NCBI GenBank assembly: GCA_902765725.1
Contig: CACXAT010000004.1
Span: 58,274-122,273, forward strand
DNA: 64,000 bases
Reading direction: 5' to 3'
From: an uncultured Lachnospiraceae bacterium
Lineage (GTDB): Bacteria; Bacillota; Clostridia; Lachnospirales; Lachnospiraceae
Of this stretch, positions 28,096 to 36,772 are shown in pieces. The translations under genes and the position numbers were made by a program. Positions within the stretch are counted from its first letter, which is position 1. Each line of letters opens with the position of its first letter. The notes under the pieces are model-generated. The model saw only the letters and a list, made by a program, of their open reading frames with translations. It was not told the origin of the DNA and did no database searches.

Positions 28096-28125
28096 TTGAC
28101 GTTTCTTCCGGCCCGATGCTATAAT
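28096..28125 (+). promoter_or_regulatory. Promoter of rpmG-secE-nusG-rplKA
   Basis: TTGACG (28096-28101) and TATAAT (28120-28125), 18-base spacer. About 110 bases of leader precede rpmG. Confidence 0.85.
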
Positions 28126-28236
28126 TGTCCGGCGTATGGAAAACGGGTCCCTCTGGGAGTGTGCCCTGAGGTTCCCCGGAAGATGGTAATAAGCGGCTGT
28201 CTTCTGTGACAAAATAAGAAAGGCGAGGTAGAAGTT

Positions 28237-28386
28237 GTGCGTACACGAATCACGTTGGCGTGCACGGAATGCAAGCACAGGAACTACAACCTGACCAAGG
28301 AAAAGAAGAATCATCCGGAGAGAATGGAAGTCAGGAAGTATTGCCCGTTCTGCAAGAAGCATACGATGCACAAGGAAACAAAGTAA
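28237..28386 (+). CDS. rpmG: Ribosomal protein L33
   Basis: 49 residues from GTG 28237 behind GGCGAGGTAG. It has two CxxC pairs (CTEC and CPFC), so it is the zinc-binding form of L33, a small protein of the large subunit near the E site. It heads the secE-nusG operon, as usual in Bacillota, though no tRNA-Trp gene lies between it and secE. The zinc form implies that a zinc-free paralogue may exist elsewhere. Confidence 0.95.
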   Translation: MRTRITLACTECKHRNYNLTKEKKNHPERMEVRKYCPFCKKHTMHKETK

Positions 28387-28410
28387 TCGGTGGCTTGAGA
28401 GGGTAGAATT

Positions 28411-28617
28411 ATGGCAGAAAAACAGCAGGTTTCTAAGACAAAGACCTGGTGGGAAGGCGTCAAGGCTGAATGGCGCAAGATCATCTGGCCGACGCAGGCT
28501 GATCTTACAAAGAAGACCACCGCTGTCGTTGTTGTTTCGGTCATCCTCGGAGTCATCATCGCTATCCTGGATTTCCTGATCCAGCATGGCATTGATTTCC
28601 TGATCGGACTTGCCTGA
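28411..28617 (+). CDS. secE: Preprotein translocase subunit SecE
   Basis: 68 residues. A short amphipathic start with WWEGVKAEWRKIIWPT, the SecE signature, precedes one membrane helix at residues about 38-60. It is the short single-helix form found in Gram-positive bacteria. It clamps SecY (57167) in the membrane channel. Start ATG 28411 follows GAGAGGG. Confidence 0.97.
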   Translation: MAEKQQVSKTKTWWEGVKAEWRKIIWPTQADLTKKTTAVVVVSVILGVIIAILDFLIQHGIDFLIGLA

Positions 28618-28658
28618 GGGCAGATTCCTTTCAGTGAACACAGGGAGAAAGATTGTAC

Positions 28659-29255
28659 ATGGCACAGGCATATTGGTACGTCTGCCATACCTATTCCGGA
28701 TATGAGAATAAGGTAAAGGCAAATCTGGACAAGACCATCAAGAACAGGCATCTGGAGGACCAGATCCTCGAGGTCAGAGTACCGACACAGGAAGTACTTG
28801 AGACCCGGAAGAATGAAGATGAGCAGTCCGAACAGGTTCAGTATACCGAAGAGGGCGAGCGCATTCCTCCGAAGCCGAAGAAGCCGGCACAGGCAAAGCT
28901 TGTCAACAAGAAGCTTTTCCCGGGTTATGTGTTTGTTCACATGATCATGAATGAGGACAACTGGTATATCGTTCGCAATACCAGAGGTGTCACCGGATTC
29001 GTCGGTTCTGAGCCGACCAAGCCGGTTCCGCTCACAGAGGAAGAGATGCTGAATCTTGGTGTACGTGCGCCGGTAACAGAAGTCGACTTTGAGGTCGGCG
29101 ATTCGGTCCGCGTTACGAATGGCGTCTGGGTCAATACGATTGGTGAGGTCCGTGAGATCGACGAATCGAGAAGACAGGTCAAGATAAGCATCCCTGAATT
29201 CATGAACGGAGCACCGGTCAGCATGGACTTTGCAGATGTCCAGAAATTGAACTGA
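28659..29255 (+). CDS. nusG: Transcription antitermination factor NusG
   Basis: 198 residues from ATG 28659 (CAGGGAGAAAG upstream; the in-frame TTG 28653 is less likely). The NGN domain starts AYWYVCHTYSGYENKVKANL, shown here from residue 4, and includes LFPGYVFVHM. The KOW domain is FEVGDSVRVTNG near residue 143. A charged insert of about 25 residues (63-90) lies within the NGN domain. NusG binds RNA polymerase and modulates pausing. It is followed after 50 bases by rplK. Confidence 0.97.
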   Translation: MAQAYWYVCHTYSGYENKVKANLDKTIKNRHLEDQILEVRVPTQEVLETRKNEDEQSEQVQYTEEGERIPPKPKKPAQAKLVNKKLFPGYVFVHMIMNEDNWYIVRNTRGVTGFVGSEPTKPVPLTEEEMLNLGVRAPVTEVDFEVGDSVRVTNGVWVNTIGEVREIDESRRQVKISIPEFMNGAPVSMDFADVQKLN

Positions 29256-29263
29256 GTTAGAGA

Positions 29264-29298
29264 AGTGGGAGGGAATTCCCGCCAGAACCACAAGGAGG
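29264..29298 (+). promoter_or_regulatory. L1-binding-site mimic upstream of rplK
   Basis: GTGGGAGGGA ... TCCCGCCA ... ACCACAAGGAGG. The GUGGGAGG and ACCAC arms copy the L1-binding helix of 23S rRNA (GGUGGGAGG ... UACCACC). The structure includes the rplK ribosome site, so excess L1 could block translation. A second copy lies at 29750. Confidence 0.75.
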
Positions 29299-29305
29299 CA
29301 TAATC

Positions 29306-29731
29306 ATGGCAAAGAAAGTTACAGGCTATATTAAGTTGCAGATTCCTGCAGGCAAGGCCACCCCGGCTCCCCCGGTAGGACCGGCACTTGGCCAGCACGG
29401 TGTCAACATCGTGCAGTTCACAAAGGAGTTCAATGCAAGAACTGCTGATAAGGGCGACCTGATCATCCCGGTAGTTATTACCGTTTATGCAGACCGTTCC
29501 TTCAGCTTTATCACGAAGACTCCGCCTGCAGCGGTACTTCTGAAGAAAGCATGCAATCTGGCAAAGGCATCCGGCGTACCGAACAAGGAAAAGGTCGCTA
29601 CGATCTCCCAGGACAAGATCCGTGAGATCGCTGAGATGAAGATGCCGGACCTGAATGCAGGTTCTATCGAGGCAGCAATGAGCATGATCGCCGGAACCGC
29701 GCGCTCCATGGGCATTGTTGTTGAGGATTGA
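29306..29731 (+). CDS. rplK: Ribosomal protein L11
   Basis: 141 residues, the standard length, ATG 29306 behind AAGGAGG. The N-terminal motif [17 protein letters not shown] and the C-terminal rRNA-binding domain ([19 protein letters not shown]) are clear. L11 with its rRNA forms the GTPase-associated centre where EF-G (42860) and EF-Tu (45106) act; it is also the thiostrepton site. Its proline-rich start is of normal sequence. Confidence 0.98.
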   Translation: MAKKVTGYIKLQIPAGKATPAPPVGPALGQHGVNIVQFTKEFNARTADKGDLIIPVVITVYADRSFSFITKTPPAAVLLKKACNLAKASGVPNKEKVATISQDKIREIAEMKMPDLNAGSIEAAMSMIAGTARSMGIVVED

Positions 29732-29749
29732 GTTTAGTGCATGCTAATT

Positions 29750-29787
29750 AAGTGGGAGGGATACATCCCGCCATTACCACCAGGAGG
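29750..29787 (+). promoter_or_regulatory. L1-binding-site mimic upstream of rplA
   Basis: AAGTGGGAGGGA ... TCCCGCCA ... TACCACCAGGAGG, a close copy of the element at 29264. It overlaps the rplA ribosome site and matches the 23S L1 site better than the first copy (UACCACC complete). Confidence 0.78.
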
Positions 29788-29793
29788 TATATC

Positions 29794-30486
29794 ATGAAGA
29801 GAGGTAAGAAATATCAGGACGCTGCGAAGCAGATTGACCGCTCCCAGCTCTATGAGGTATCAGACGCTGTCGCTCTTGTGAAGAAGACAGCTTTTGCGAA
29901 GTTTGATGAGACCATCGAAGTCCATATCCGTACCGGATGCGACGGACGTCATGCAGATCAGCAGATCCGCGGCGCTGTAGTCCTTCCGCACGGAACCGGC
30001 AAGACCGTCCGCGTACTCGTATTTGCCAAGAACGCCAAGGCTGATGAGGCTCAGGCAGCAGGCGCTGACTATGTAGGCGCTGAAGAACTCATTCCGAAGA
30101 TCCAGAATGAGGGATGGCTTGATTTTGATGTTGTTGTTGCTACCCCGGATATGATGGGTGTTGTCGGCCGTCTGGGCCGTGTGCTTGGTCCGAAGGGCCT
30201 TATGCCGAACCCGAAGGCCGGAACCGTCACCATGGACGTTACCAAGGCTATCAACGATATCAAAGCAGGTAAGATCGAGTACAGACTTGACAAGTCCAAC
30301 ATTATTCATGTTCCGATCGGCAAGGCTTCCTTCACCGAGGAACAGCTTAGCGACAACTTCCAGACGCTTATTGAAGCGATCGTTAAGGCCAGACCGGCGG
30401 CTCTGAAGGGAACCTTCCTGAAGAGTGTCGTCATGTCACCGACCATGGGCCCTGGCGTCAAGCTGAATGCAGCCAAGTTCGGCTGA
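29794..30486 (+). CDS. rplA: Ribosomal protein L1
   Basis: 230 residues from ATG 29794, chosen because AGGAGG lies 8 bases upstream and the length matches the family. Starts [15 protein letters not shown]; family features include MPNPKAGTV and [11 protein letters not shown]. It forms the mobile L1 stalk at the E site and, by binding the two mRNA mimics, probably represses its own operon. A strong terminator follows, separating it from rplJ. Confidence 0.98.
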   Translation: MKRGKKYQDAAKQIDRSQLYEVSDAVALVKKTAFAKFDETIEVHIRTGCDGRHADQQIRGAVVLPHGTGKTVRVLVFAKNAKADEAQAAGADYVGAEELIPKIQNEGWLDFDVVVATPDMMGVVGRLGRVLGPKGLMPNPKAGTVTMDVTKAINDIKAGKIEYRLDKSNIIHVPIGKASFTEEQLSDNFQTLIEAIVKARPAALKGTFLKSVVMSPTMGPGVKLNAAKFG

Positions 30487-30536
30487 TCGCTGAACGATCG
30501 TATCTGATAACACCATACGCAGAATCGCTTATAATG

Positions 30537-30575
30537 CAGTCCCGCTTTCATGAGAAGCGGGACTGTTTTTATTTT
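30537..30575 (+). terminator. Terminator after rplA
   Basis: Perfect 11-bp stem CAGTCCCGCTT / AAGCGGGACTG, loop TCATGAG, then TTTTTATTTT. Confidence 0.92.
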
Positions 30576-30580
30576 CGGGG

Positions 30581-30609
30581 TTGACAGATCCCGGGCAGAG
30601 TGGTAGTCT
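30581..30609 (+). promoter_or_regulatory. Promoter of rplJ-rplL
   Basis: TTGACA (30581-30586), 17-base spacer, TAGTCT (30604-30609). The -10 sits in GTGGTAGTCT, which is repeated exactly in the rpoB promoter at 32720. Confidence 0.8.
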
Positions 30610-30614
30610 ACGGA

Positions 30615-30735
30615 GGATGACTGCCGAAGACAGCAGGTTCCCGAGAGGGTACAATGCGTGAAGCGCCTGCCGAGGAAGTATGAATATGAAGAATGTTCAT
30701 GTCTTTCTGTGCTTTCGCAGGAAGGCATTTTTTTA
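30615..30735 (+). promoter_or_regulatory. L10 leader RNA with attenuator
   Basis: CTGCCGAAGACAGCAGG ... CCTGCCGAGG is the conserved core of the L10 leader, where the L10(L12)4 complex binds. It is followed by an 11-bp hairpin (ATGTCTTTCTG with CAGGAAGGCAT, 30699-30728) and a T-run, i.e. a terminator. Excess L10-L12 should favour termination before rplJ. Confidence 0.9.
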
Positions 30736-30780
30736 TTTCTCTTTTGCGGTCATTACAAAATCTATAAGGAGGTAATGGTA

Positions 30781-31317
30781 ATGGCAAAAGTGGAACAGAA
30801 GAAGCCGATTGTTGAAGAGATCGCAGCAAGCGTCAAGGATGCGGATGCTGTCGTTCTTGTTAACTATCTTGGAATCAATGTTGCGGGCGATACGGCGCTT
30901 CGTAAGGAGCTGCGTGAGGCTGGCATCACCTACAAGGTATGCAAGAACACGATGATGAATTTCGCCTTCAAGGGAACGGAGTTCGAGCCGCTGTGCGCAC
31001 ATCTTCACGGTGCAAACGCGATCGCGATCTCCAAAGACGATGCAACCGCACCGTCCCGCATCATCAAGAAGCATTTCAAGGCTAATCCGACGATCCGTCT
31101 TGTAGGCGGCATCATCGAAGGCAAGTTCTATGATGACCAGCAGGTCGAAGCGCTGGCAGATGTCCCGACAAGGGAAGTACTGCTTGGCAGACTGTTCGGT
31201 TCTATGCAGAGCCCGGTTACAAACTTCGCAAGAGTCATCAAGCAGATCGCCGAGAAGGACGACCCGGCAGCAGCCGAGGCAGCTCCTGCGGCCGAGGAAG
31301 CTCCCGCAGCGGAGTAA
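30781..31317 (+). CDS. rplJ: Ribosomal protein L10
   Basis: 178 residues from ATG 30781; AAGGAGG with 8-base spacing favours this over ATG 30775. Contains NTMMNFAFKGT and VGGIIEGKFY and ends in an Ala/Glu/Pro tail (AAAEAAPAAEEAPAAE). L10 is the base of the ribosomal stalk and carries L7/L12 dimers on its C-terminal helix. Controlled by the leader at 30615. Confidence 0.98.
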   Translation: MAKVEQKKPIVEEIAASVKDADAVVLVNYLGINVAGDTALRKELREAGITYKVCKNTMMNFAFKGTEFEPLCAHLHGANAIAISKDDATAPSRIIKKHFKANPTIRLVGGIIEGKFYDDQQVEALADVPTREVLLGRLFGSMQSPVTNFARVIKQIAEKDDPAAAEAAPAAEEAPAAE

Positions 31318-31367
31318 TCCTATTTCTTAAAAAGATCATCTAAAAAAATACAGGAGGAATTATTATC

Positions 31368-31742
31368 ATGGCAAAGCTTACTACTGCCGAGTTTATCGAC
31401 GCTATTAAGGAACTTACCGTTATGGAGCTGAACGAGCTGGTTAAGGCTTGTGAGGAAGAGTTTGGTGTATCCGCAGCAGCGGGTGTTGTTGTTGCAGGTC
31501 CTGCAGCAGCTGCAGAAGAAGTTGAGGAGAAGACCGAGTTTGATGTTGAGCTGACTGAGGTTGGCCCGAACAAGGTTAAGGTCATCAAGGTTGTCCGTGA
31601 GGCTACCGGTCTTGGACTGAAGGAAGCTAAGGACGTTGTTGACGGCGCTCCGAAGATTGTTAAGGAGCAGGTCTCCAAGGCTGAGGCTGATGAGCTGAAG
31701 GCTAAGCTGGAAGAGCAGGGAGCAAAGGTCACCCTGAAATAA
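31368..31742 (+). CDS. rplL: Ribosomal protein L7/L12
   Basis: 124 residues, ATG 31368 after AGGAGG. The N-terminal dimerisation part is followed by an Ala/Val/Glu hinge ([16 protein letters not shown]) and the compact C-terminal domain with [19 protein letters not shown], given from residue about 66. It recruits translation factors to the stalk. A terminator follows directly, so it is not co-transcribed with rpoB here by simple read-through. Confidence 0.98.
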   Translation: MAKLTTAEFIDAIKELTVMELNELVKACEEEFGVSAAAGVVVAGPAAAAEEVEEKTEFDVELTEVGPNKVKVIKVVREATGLGLKEAKDVVDGAPKIVKEQVSKAEADELKAKLEEQGAKVTLK

Positions 31743-31767
31743 TCCGGGCTGAATACAGAACCCTATG

Positions 31768-31801
31768 CGGGAACCATGTGAAAGCATGGTTCCCGTTTTT
31801 T
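31768..31801 (+). terminator. Terminator after rplL
   Basis: Perfect 11-bp stem CGGGAACCATG / CATGGTTCCCG, loop TGAAAG, then TTTTTT. Confidence 0.95.
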
Positions 31802-31827
31802 ACAAAGAATGGAAAGGAGGACAGACC

Positions 31828-32691
31828 ATGAAAAGGAGTACTTGTATTATGGCAGTTTTGTGCATGGCACTGATGTGCGCGGGGAGCGTCCGGGCACAGG
31901 AGAGCAGTGCGCAGCGCAGGGAACCCGGAACGGTGAGCTTTGATGAAAGCTGGACCTACGCGGGAAATTCGGCGATCCACTCAGGCACGGCTGAGCTGTA
32001 TCTGGCATCAGAGGAGGCAGGAGGCGGAAGAAAGAATGTCACCGTCTGCGTGAACGCGGGACATGGAACGAGCGGGGGAGGAGAGGCGAAGACCCTCAGC
32101 CACCCGGACGGAACACCCAAGGTGACCGGCGGGACGAATGCCGCGGGCGAAGTTTATTCGATCGCGGTATCCAGCGGAACGACCTTCCTGGACGGAGCCA
32201 CCGAGGCATCTGTGAATCTTCAGGTCGCCCTGGAACTCAAAAAGCTCCTGCTGGAGGACGGGTATGATGTGCTGATGATCCGGGAAGGCGATGACGTGCA
32301 GCTGGATAATATTGCAAGGACTGTCATCGCGAACAACTGCGCCGACCTTCATATCGCGATTCATTTTGACAGTACTGACAGCAATAAAGGCTGTTATTAC
32401 TGTTCGGTTCCTGATAACGGGACCTACCGGGCCATGGAGCCGGTGGCTTCTCACTGGCAGGAACACAACCGGCTCGGGAGCTGCCTGGTGCAGGGACTGC
32501 AGCAGGAGGGGACAGCGGTGTTTGGCGACGGGACCCTGCAGATGGACCTGACCCAGACTTCCTATTCCACGATCCCGAGCGTCGACATCGAGCTGGGGGA
32601 CAGGGCGAGCGATCACTCGTCCGACGCGTGCGCGCGTTATGCAAGAGGACTGAAAGCGGGCGTGGATCTGTACTGTTCTGCTGCAAAATGA
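31828..32691 (+). CDS. Secreted N-acetylmuramoyl-L-alanine amidase (Amidase_3)
   Basis: 287 residues from ATG 31828 behind AAAGGAGG. Signal peptide at residues 1-24. The Amidase_3 zinc ligands are seen as His79 (NAGHG), Glu126 (ATEASVNLQVA) and His179 (AIHFDS), with catalytic Glu255 (SVDIELGD). It would cut the bond between the stem peptide and muramic acid of peptidoglycan outside the cell. No wall-binding repeats are present. It lies in the rplL-rpoB gap, which is normally free of such genes, between a terminator and the rpoB promoter. Confidence 0.92.
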   Translation: MKRSTCIMAVLCMALMCAGSVRAQESSAQRREPGTVSFDESWTYAGNSAIHSGTAELYLASEEAGGGRKNVTVCVNAGHGTSGGGEAKTLSHPDGTPKVTGGTNAAGEVYSIAVSSGTTFLDGATEASVNLQVALELKKLLLEDGYDVLMIREGDDVQLDNIARTVIANNCADLHIAIHFDSTDSNKGCYYCSVPDNGTYRAMEPVASHWQEHNRLGSCLVQGLQQEGTAVFGDGTLQMDLTQTSYSTIPSVDIELGDRASDHSSDACARYARGLKAGVDLYCSAAK

Positions 32692-32719
32692 CGGCAGATT
32701 AAAAAAAATAAAAAAGTGT

Positions 32720-32748
32720 TTGACAGATAGCTCCATGCGTGGTAGTCT
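32720..32748 (+). promoter_or_regulatory. Promoter of rpoB-rpoC
   Basis: TTGACA (32720-32725), 17-base spacer, TAGTCT (32743-32748). It shares TTGACAGAT and GTGGTAGTCT with the rplJ promoter. About 95 bases of leader follow. Confidence 0.82.
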
Positions 32749-32844
32749 GTACGTTGCATTATTGTCAAAGACTATGCGCTACGGGTTTAGTGCGCCCAAA
32801 AACAACTATACATCGGCAGCAGAAAGTACAGAGGTGAACAGTTA

Positions 32845-35800
32845 ATGGAAAAAAACAGAATTCGCCCGGTAAAGGCTGGCAGAACCATGCGTATGAGCTT
32901 CCAGAGAAGTCAGGAAGTTCTGGAGATGCCGAACCTTATAGAAGTTCAGAAGAACTCCTATAACTGGTTTCTCACAGACGGACTGCGTGAAGCTTTAGAC
33001 GACATTTCTCCAATCGAAGATTACGGCGGAAAGCTCAGCCTTGAATTTACTACCTTCGAAGTCTGCAGGAATGATGTCAAGTACACCATTGAGCAGTGCG
33101 CGGAGAGAGACGCGACCTATGCGGCTCCGCTGAAGGTACGGGTGAGACTCCATAACAAGGAGAACGACGAGATCAGTGAGCATGAGATCTTTATGGGAGA
33201 TCTTCCGCTGATGACTGAGACCGGCACGTTTGTGATCAACGGAGCCGAGCGTGTCATCGTCAGCCAGCTGGTCAGAAGTCCCGGTATTTATTACGGGATC
33301 ACCCGCGATAAACTCGGAAAACCTCTTTACTCCTGCACGGTTATTCCGAACAGAGGTGCGTGGCTGGAATACGAAACGGATTCCAACGACGTATTTTACG
33401 TGCGTGTAGACCGTACCCGCAAAGTCGCGGTTACGACGCTGGTCCGCGCCCTCGGAGTAGGCACTAACGCCGAGATTATCAATCTGTTCGGTGAAGAGCC
33501 GAAGATCGTTGCCACCCTTGAGAAGGATGAGGCCAATGATTTCGAGAGCGGACTTCGTGAACTCTACAAGAAGATCCGTCCGGGCGAGCCGTTTGCCGTC
33601 GAGAGCGCAGAGAGCCTGATCCACGGGATGTTCTTTGACTCACGCCGCTATGACCTGGCGAAGGTAGGACGCTATAAGTACAATAAGAAGCTCCTGCTCA
33701 GAAACCGCATCACCGGACATACTCTGGCTGAGGATGTGGTTGATACGACGACAGGTGAGATCATCGCAGAGGCCGGCACCACTGTGACGGCAGAGATTGC
33801 TGATAGGATCCAGAATGCTGCCGTGGCATATGTGCTGATTGCGTCAGAAGAGCGCAATGTCAGGGTCCTCTCCAACCTGATGGTCGATCTGAAGGAATAT
33901 CTGGAGTGTGATCCGGAAGAGCTGGGCATCACCGAGCTGGTCTATTATCCGTATCTGGCTGAACTGCTGGAGCGCAATACCGAGAACGGCGTGCTCAATC
34001 AGGATGCTGCCAGGGAGGACGTGAAGGCGCATGTCCATCAGCTTATCCCGAAGAATATTACCAGGGAAGATATCCTGGCTTCGATCAATTACAACATGCA
34101 TCTGGAATACGGCATCGGCAACAGCGATGACATCGATCATCTCGGAAACCGCCGTATCCGTGCCGTCGGTGAACTGCTGCAGAATCAGTACCGTATCGGT
34201 CTGAGCCGTCTTGAGAGAGTGGTCCGCGAGCGTATGACCACCCAGGAGATCGAGGGGATCACTCCCCAGTCTCTGATCAACATCAAGCCGGTAACAGCTG
34301 CGGTCAAGGAATTCTTCGGATCCTCCCAGCTGTCACAGTTCATGGACCAGAACAACCCGCTGTCCGAGCTGACGCATAAGAGACGTCTCTCCGCACTGGG
34401 ACCGGGCGGACTTTCCAGAGACCGCGCGGGATTCGAAGTCCGTGATGTCCATTATTCTCATTATGGACGCATGTGCCCCATCGAGACCCCTGAGGGACCG
34501 AACATCGGACTGATCAACTCGCTGGCATGCTATGCGCGCATCAACAAGTATGGATTTGTTGAGGCTCCGTACCGCAAGGTCGACCGCACCGATCCTGCCA
34601 ACCCGCGCGTCACCAACGAAGTTGTCTACATGACAGCGGATGAAGAGGATAATTACCATATCGCCCAGGCGAACACCAAGCTGGATGAGAATGGTTATTT
34701 CATCAATAAGAATGTGTCCGGCCGTTTCCGCGACCAGACGCAGCAGTATAACAAGACCATGTTCGAGTACATGGATGTCTCTCCGAGAATGGTCTTCTCC
34801 GTTGCAACGGCGCTGATCCCGTTCCTTCAGAACGATGACGCGAACCGTGCGCTGATGGGATCCAACATGCAGAGACAGGCTGTCCCGCTGCTGACTACCG
34901 AGGCTGCTGCCGTCGGTACCGGCATGGAGGTGAAGGCTGCCGTTGACTCGGGCGTCTGCGTTCTTGCAAAGAAGGCAGGTGTGGTCGAGCGCTCTGAGGC
35001 GAACCGCATTATCATCCGCAATGAGGATGGAAGCAGGGATGAGTATCATCTGCGCAAGTATGTGCGCAGCAACCAGTCCAACTGCTACAACCAGAGACCC
35101 ATCGTCTTCAAGGGAGACACCGTCGAAGCGGGTGATATCATCGCAGACGGCGCTTCCACGTCCAACGGCGAGCTTGCTCTGGGCAAGAACCCGCTGATCG
35201 GATTCATGACTTGGGAAGGTTACAACTACGAGGACGCTGTCCTGCTGAGCGAGCGTCTGGTCATGGAAGATGTCTACACCTCCATCCACATCGAGGAGTA
35301 CGAGGCGGAATCCAGAGACACGAAGCTCGGACCGGAAGAGATCACCAGAGATGTTCCCGGCGTCGGTGAGGACGCACTGAAGGATCTGGACGAGCGCGGA
35401 ATCATCCGCATCGGTGCAGAGGTCCGCGCAGGCGATATCCTGGTCGGCAAGGTCACGCCCAAGGGCGAGACGGAGCTTACCGCAGAGGAGAGACTGCTGA
35501 GAGCGATCTTCGGTGAGAAGGCAAGAGAGGTCAGAGATACTTCTCTGAAGGTACCGCACGGTGAATACGGTATCGTAGTCGCTGCAAAGGTGTTCACAAG
35601 AGAGAACGGCGATGAGCTGTCTCCCGGTGTCAACCAGTCTGTACGCATCTACATCGCGCAGAAGAGAAAGATATCTGTCGGCGACAAGATGGCAGGCCGT
35701 CACGGCAATAAGGGTGTCGTTTCCCGCGTGCTGCCGATCGAGGATATGCCGTTCCTTCCGAATGGCCGTCCGCTTGACATCGTGCTGAACCCGCTGGGCG

Positions 35801-36759
35801 TTCCGAGCCGTATGAATATCGGTCAGGTCCTGGAGATCCACCTGAGCCTTGCCGCTATGGCGCTTGGCTTCAATATCGCGACTCCGGTCTTTGACGGCGC
35901 AAATGAAAAAGACATTCAGGATACCCTGGAGCTGGCCAATGACTATGTCAACATGGAATGGGACGAGTTCAAGGCCAAACACGAAGGCGAACTGCTTCCG
36001 TCCGTTCTGGAGTATCTGTATGACAACCGCGATCACAGGGAACTGTGGAAGGGTGTTCCGATCCACAGAGACGGCAAGGTCCAGCTTCGCGACGGACGTA
36101 CCGGAGAACCCTTTGACGGTCCGACCACCATCGGACATATGAATTATCTGAAGCTTCATCATCTGGTCGATGACAAGATCCATGCCCGCTCGACCGGTCC
36201 TTACTCACTGGTCACACAGCAGCCTCTGGGCGGCAAGGCTCAGTTCGGCGGACAGAGATTTGGTGAGATGGAGGTCTGGGCACTCGAGGCTTACGGCGCA
36301 TCCTACACACTGCAGGAGATCCTGACAGTGAAGTCGGATGACGTGATCGGACGTGTGAAGACTTATGAAGCAATCATCAAGGGCGAGAATATCCCTGAAC
36401 CGGGTATTCCTGAGTCCTTCAAGGTCCTGCTCAAAGAGCTGCAGTCACTGGCACTGGATGTCCGCGTCCTCAAGGATGACGGTTCAGAGGTCAAGCTGAT
36501 CGAGAGTGTGGACTATGGCGATACGGATATGCGGCATATCCTTGACGATGACCGCAGATTCGGACAGCCCAATGACGCATCCCGCGCGTCCCTGGAACAG
36601 GCCGGCTTTTCCACGAAGGAAGTAGTGGACGGAGAGGAAGTGGATTCCGAACTGCCGCAGATCGACGAAGCTTTTGATGCGGACGCCGAGGATGACTATG
36701 GCGACACAGACGATGCGGTCATTGACAGCTTTACATTTTCTGATGACGACAATCAGTGA
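32845..36759 (+). CDS. rpoB: RNA polymerase beta subunit
   Basis: 1304 residues, ATG 32845 after GAGGTGAACAG. It begins [16 protein letters not shown]. The rifampicin pocket reads [19 protein letters not shown] then [14 protein letters not shown], i.e. wild type at the usual resistance positions. Later hallmarks: [28 protein letters not shown], and [20 protein letters not shown]. The C-terminal tail is acidic ([10 protein letters not shown]). rpoC follows 13 bases on. Confidence 0.99.
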   Translation: MEKNRIRPVKAGRTMRMSFQRSQEVLEMPNLIEVQKNSYNWFLTDGLREALDDISPIEDYGGKLSLEFTTFEVCRNDVKYTIEQCAERDATYAAPLKVRVRLHNKENDEISEHEIFMGDLPLMTETGTFVINGAERVIVSQLVRSPGIYYGITRDKLGKPLYSCTVIPNRGAWLEYETDSNDVFYVRVDRTRKVAVTTLVRALGVGTNAEIINLFGEEPKIVATLEKDEANDFESGLRELYKKIRPGEPFAVESAESLIHGMFFDSRRYDLAKVGRYKYNKKLLLRNRITGHTLAEDVVDTTTGEIIAEAGTTVTAEIADRIQNAAVAYVLIASEERNVRVLSNLMVDLKEYLECDPEELGITELVYYPYLAELLERNTENGVLNQDAAREDVKAHVHQLIPKNITREDILASINYNMHLEYGIGNSDDIDHLGNRRIRAVGELLQNQYRIGLSRLERVVRERMTTQEIEGITPQSLINIKPVTAAVKEFFGSSQLSQFMDQNNPLSELTHKRRLSALGPGGLSRDRAGFEVRDVHYSHYGRMCPIETPEGPNIGLINSLACYARINKYGFVEAPYRKVDRTDPANPRVTNEVVYMTADEEDNYHIAQANTKLDENGYFINKNVSGRFRDQTQQYNKTMFEYMDVSPRMVFSVATALIPFLQNDDANRALMGSNMQRQAVPLLTTEAAAVGTGMEVKAAVDSGVCVLAKKAGVVERSEANRIIIRNEDGSRDEYHLRKYVRSNQSNCYNQRPIVFKGDTVEAGDIIADGASTSNGELALGKNPLIGFMTWEGYNYEDAVLLSERLVMEDVYTSIHIEEYEAESRDTKLGPEEITRDVPGVGEDALKDLDERGIIRIGAEVRAGDILVGKVTPKGETELTAEERLLRAIFGEKAREVRDTSLKVPHGEYGIVVAAKVFTRENGDELSPGVNQSVRIYIAQKRKISVGDKMAGRHGNKGVVSRVLPIEDMPFLPNGRPLDIVLNPLGVPSRMNIGQVLEIHLSLAAMALGFNIATPVFDGANEKDIQDTLELANDYVNMEWDEFKAKHEGELLPSVLEYLYDNRDHRELWKGVPIHRDGKVQLRDGRTGEPFDGPTTIGHMNYLKLHHLVDDKIHARSTGPYSLVTQQPLGGKAQFGGQRFGEMEVWALEAYGASYTLQEILTVKSDDVIGRVKTYEAIIKGENIPEPGIPESFKVLLKELQSLALDVRVLKDDGSEVKLIESVDYGDTDMRHILDDDRRFGQPNDASRASLEQAGFSTKEVVDGEEVDSELPQIDEAFDADAEDDYGDTDDAVIDSFTFSDDDNQ

Positions 36760-36772
36760 AAGGAGACCATTC

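Noticed and set aside
32845..36759. Rifampicin-resistance changes in rpoB
   Set aside because: The pocket sequence is wild type at the usual positions.
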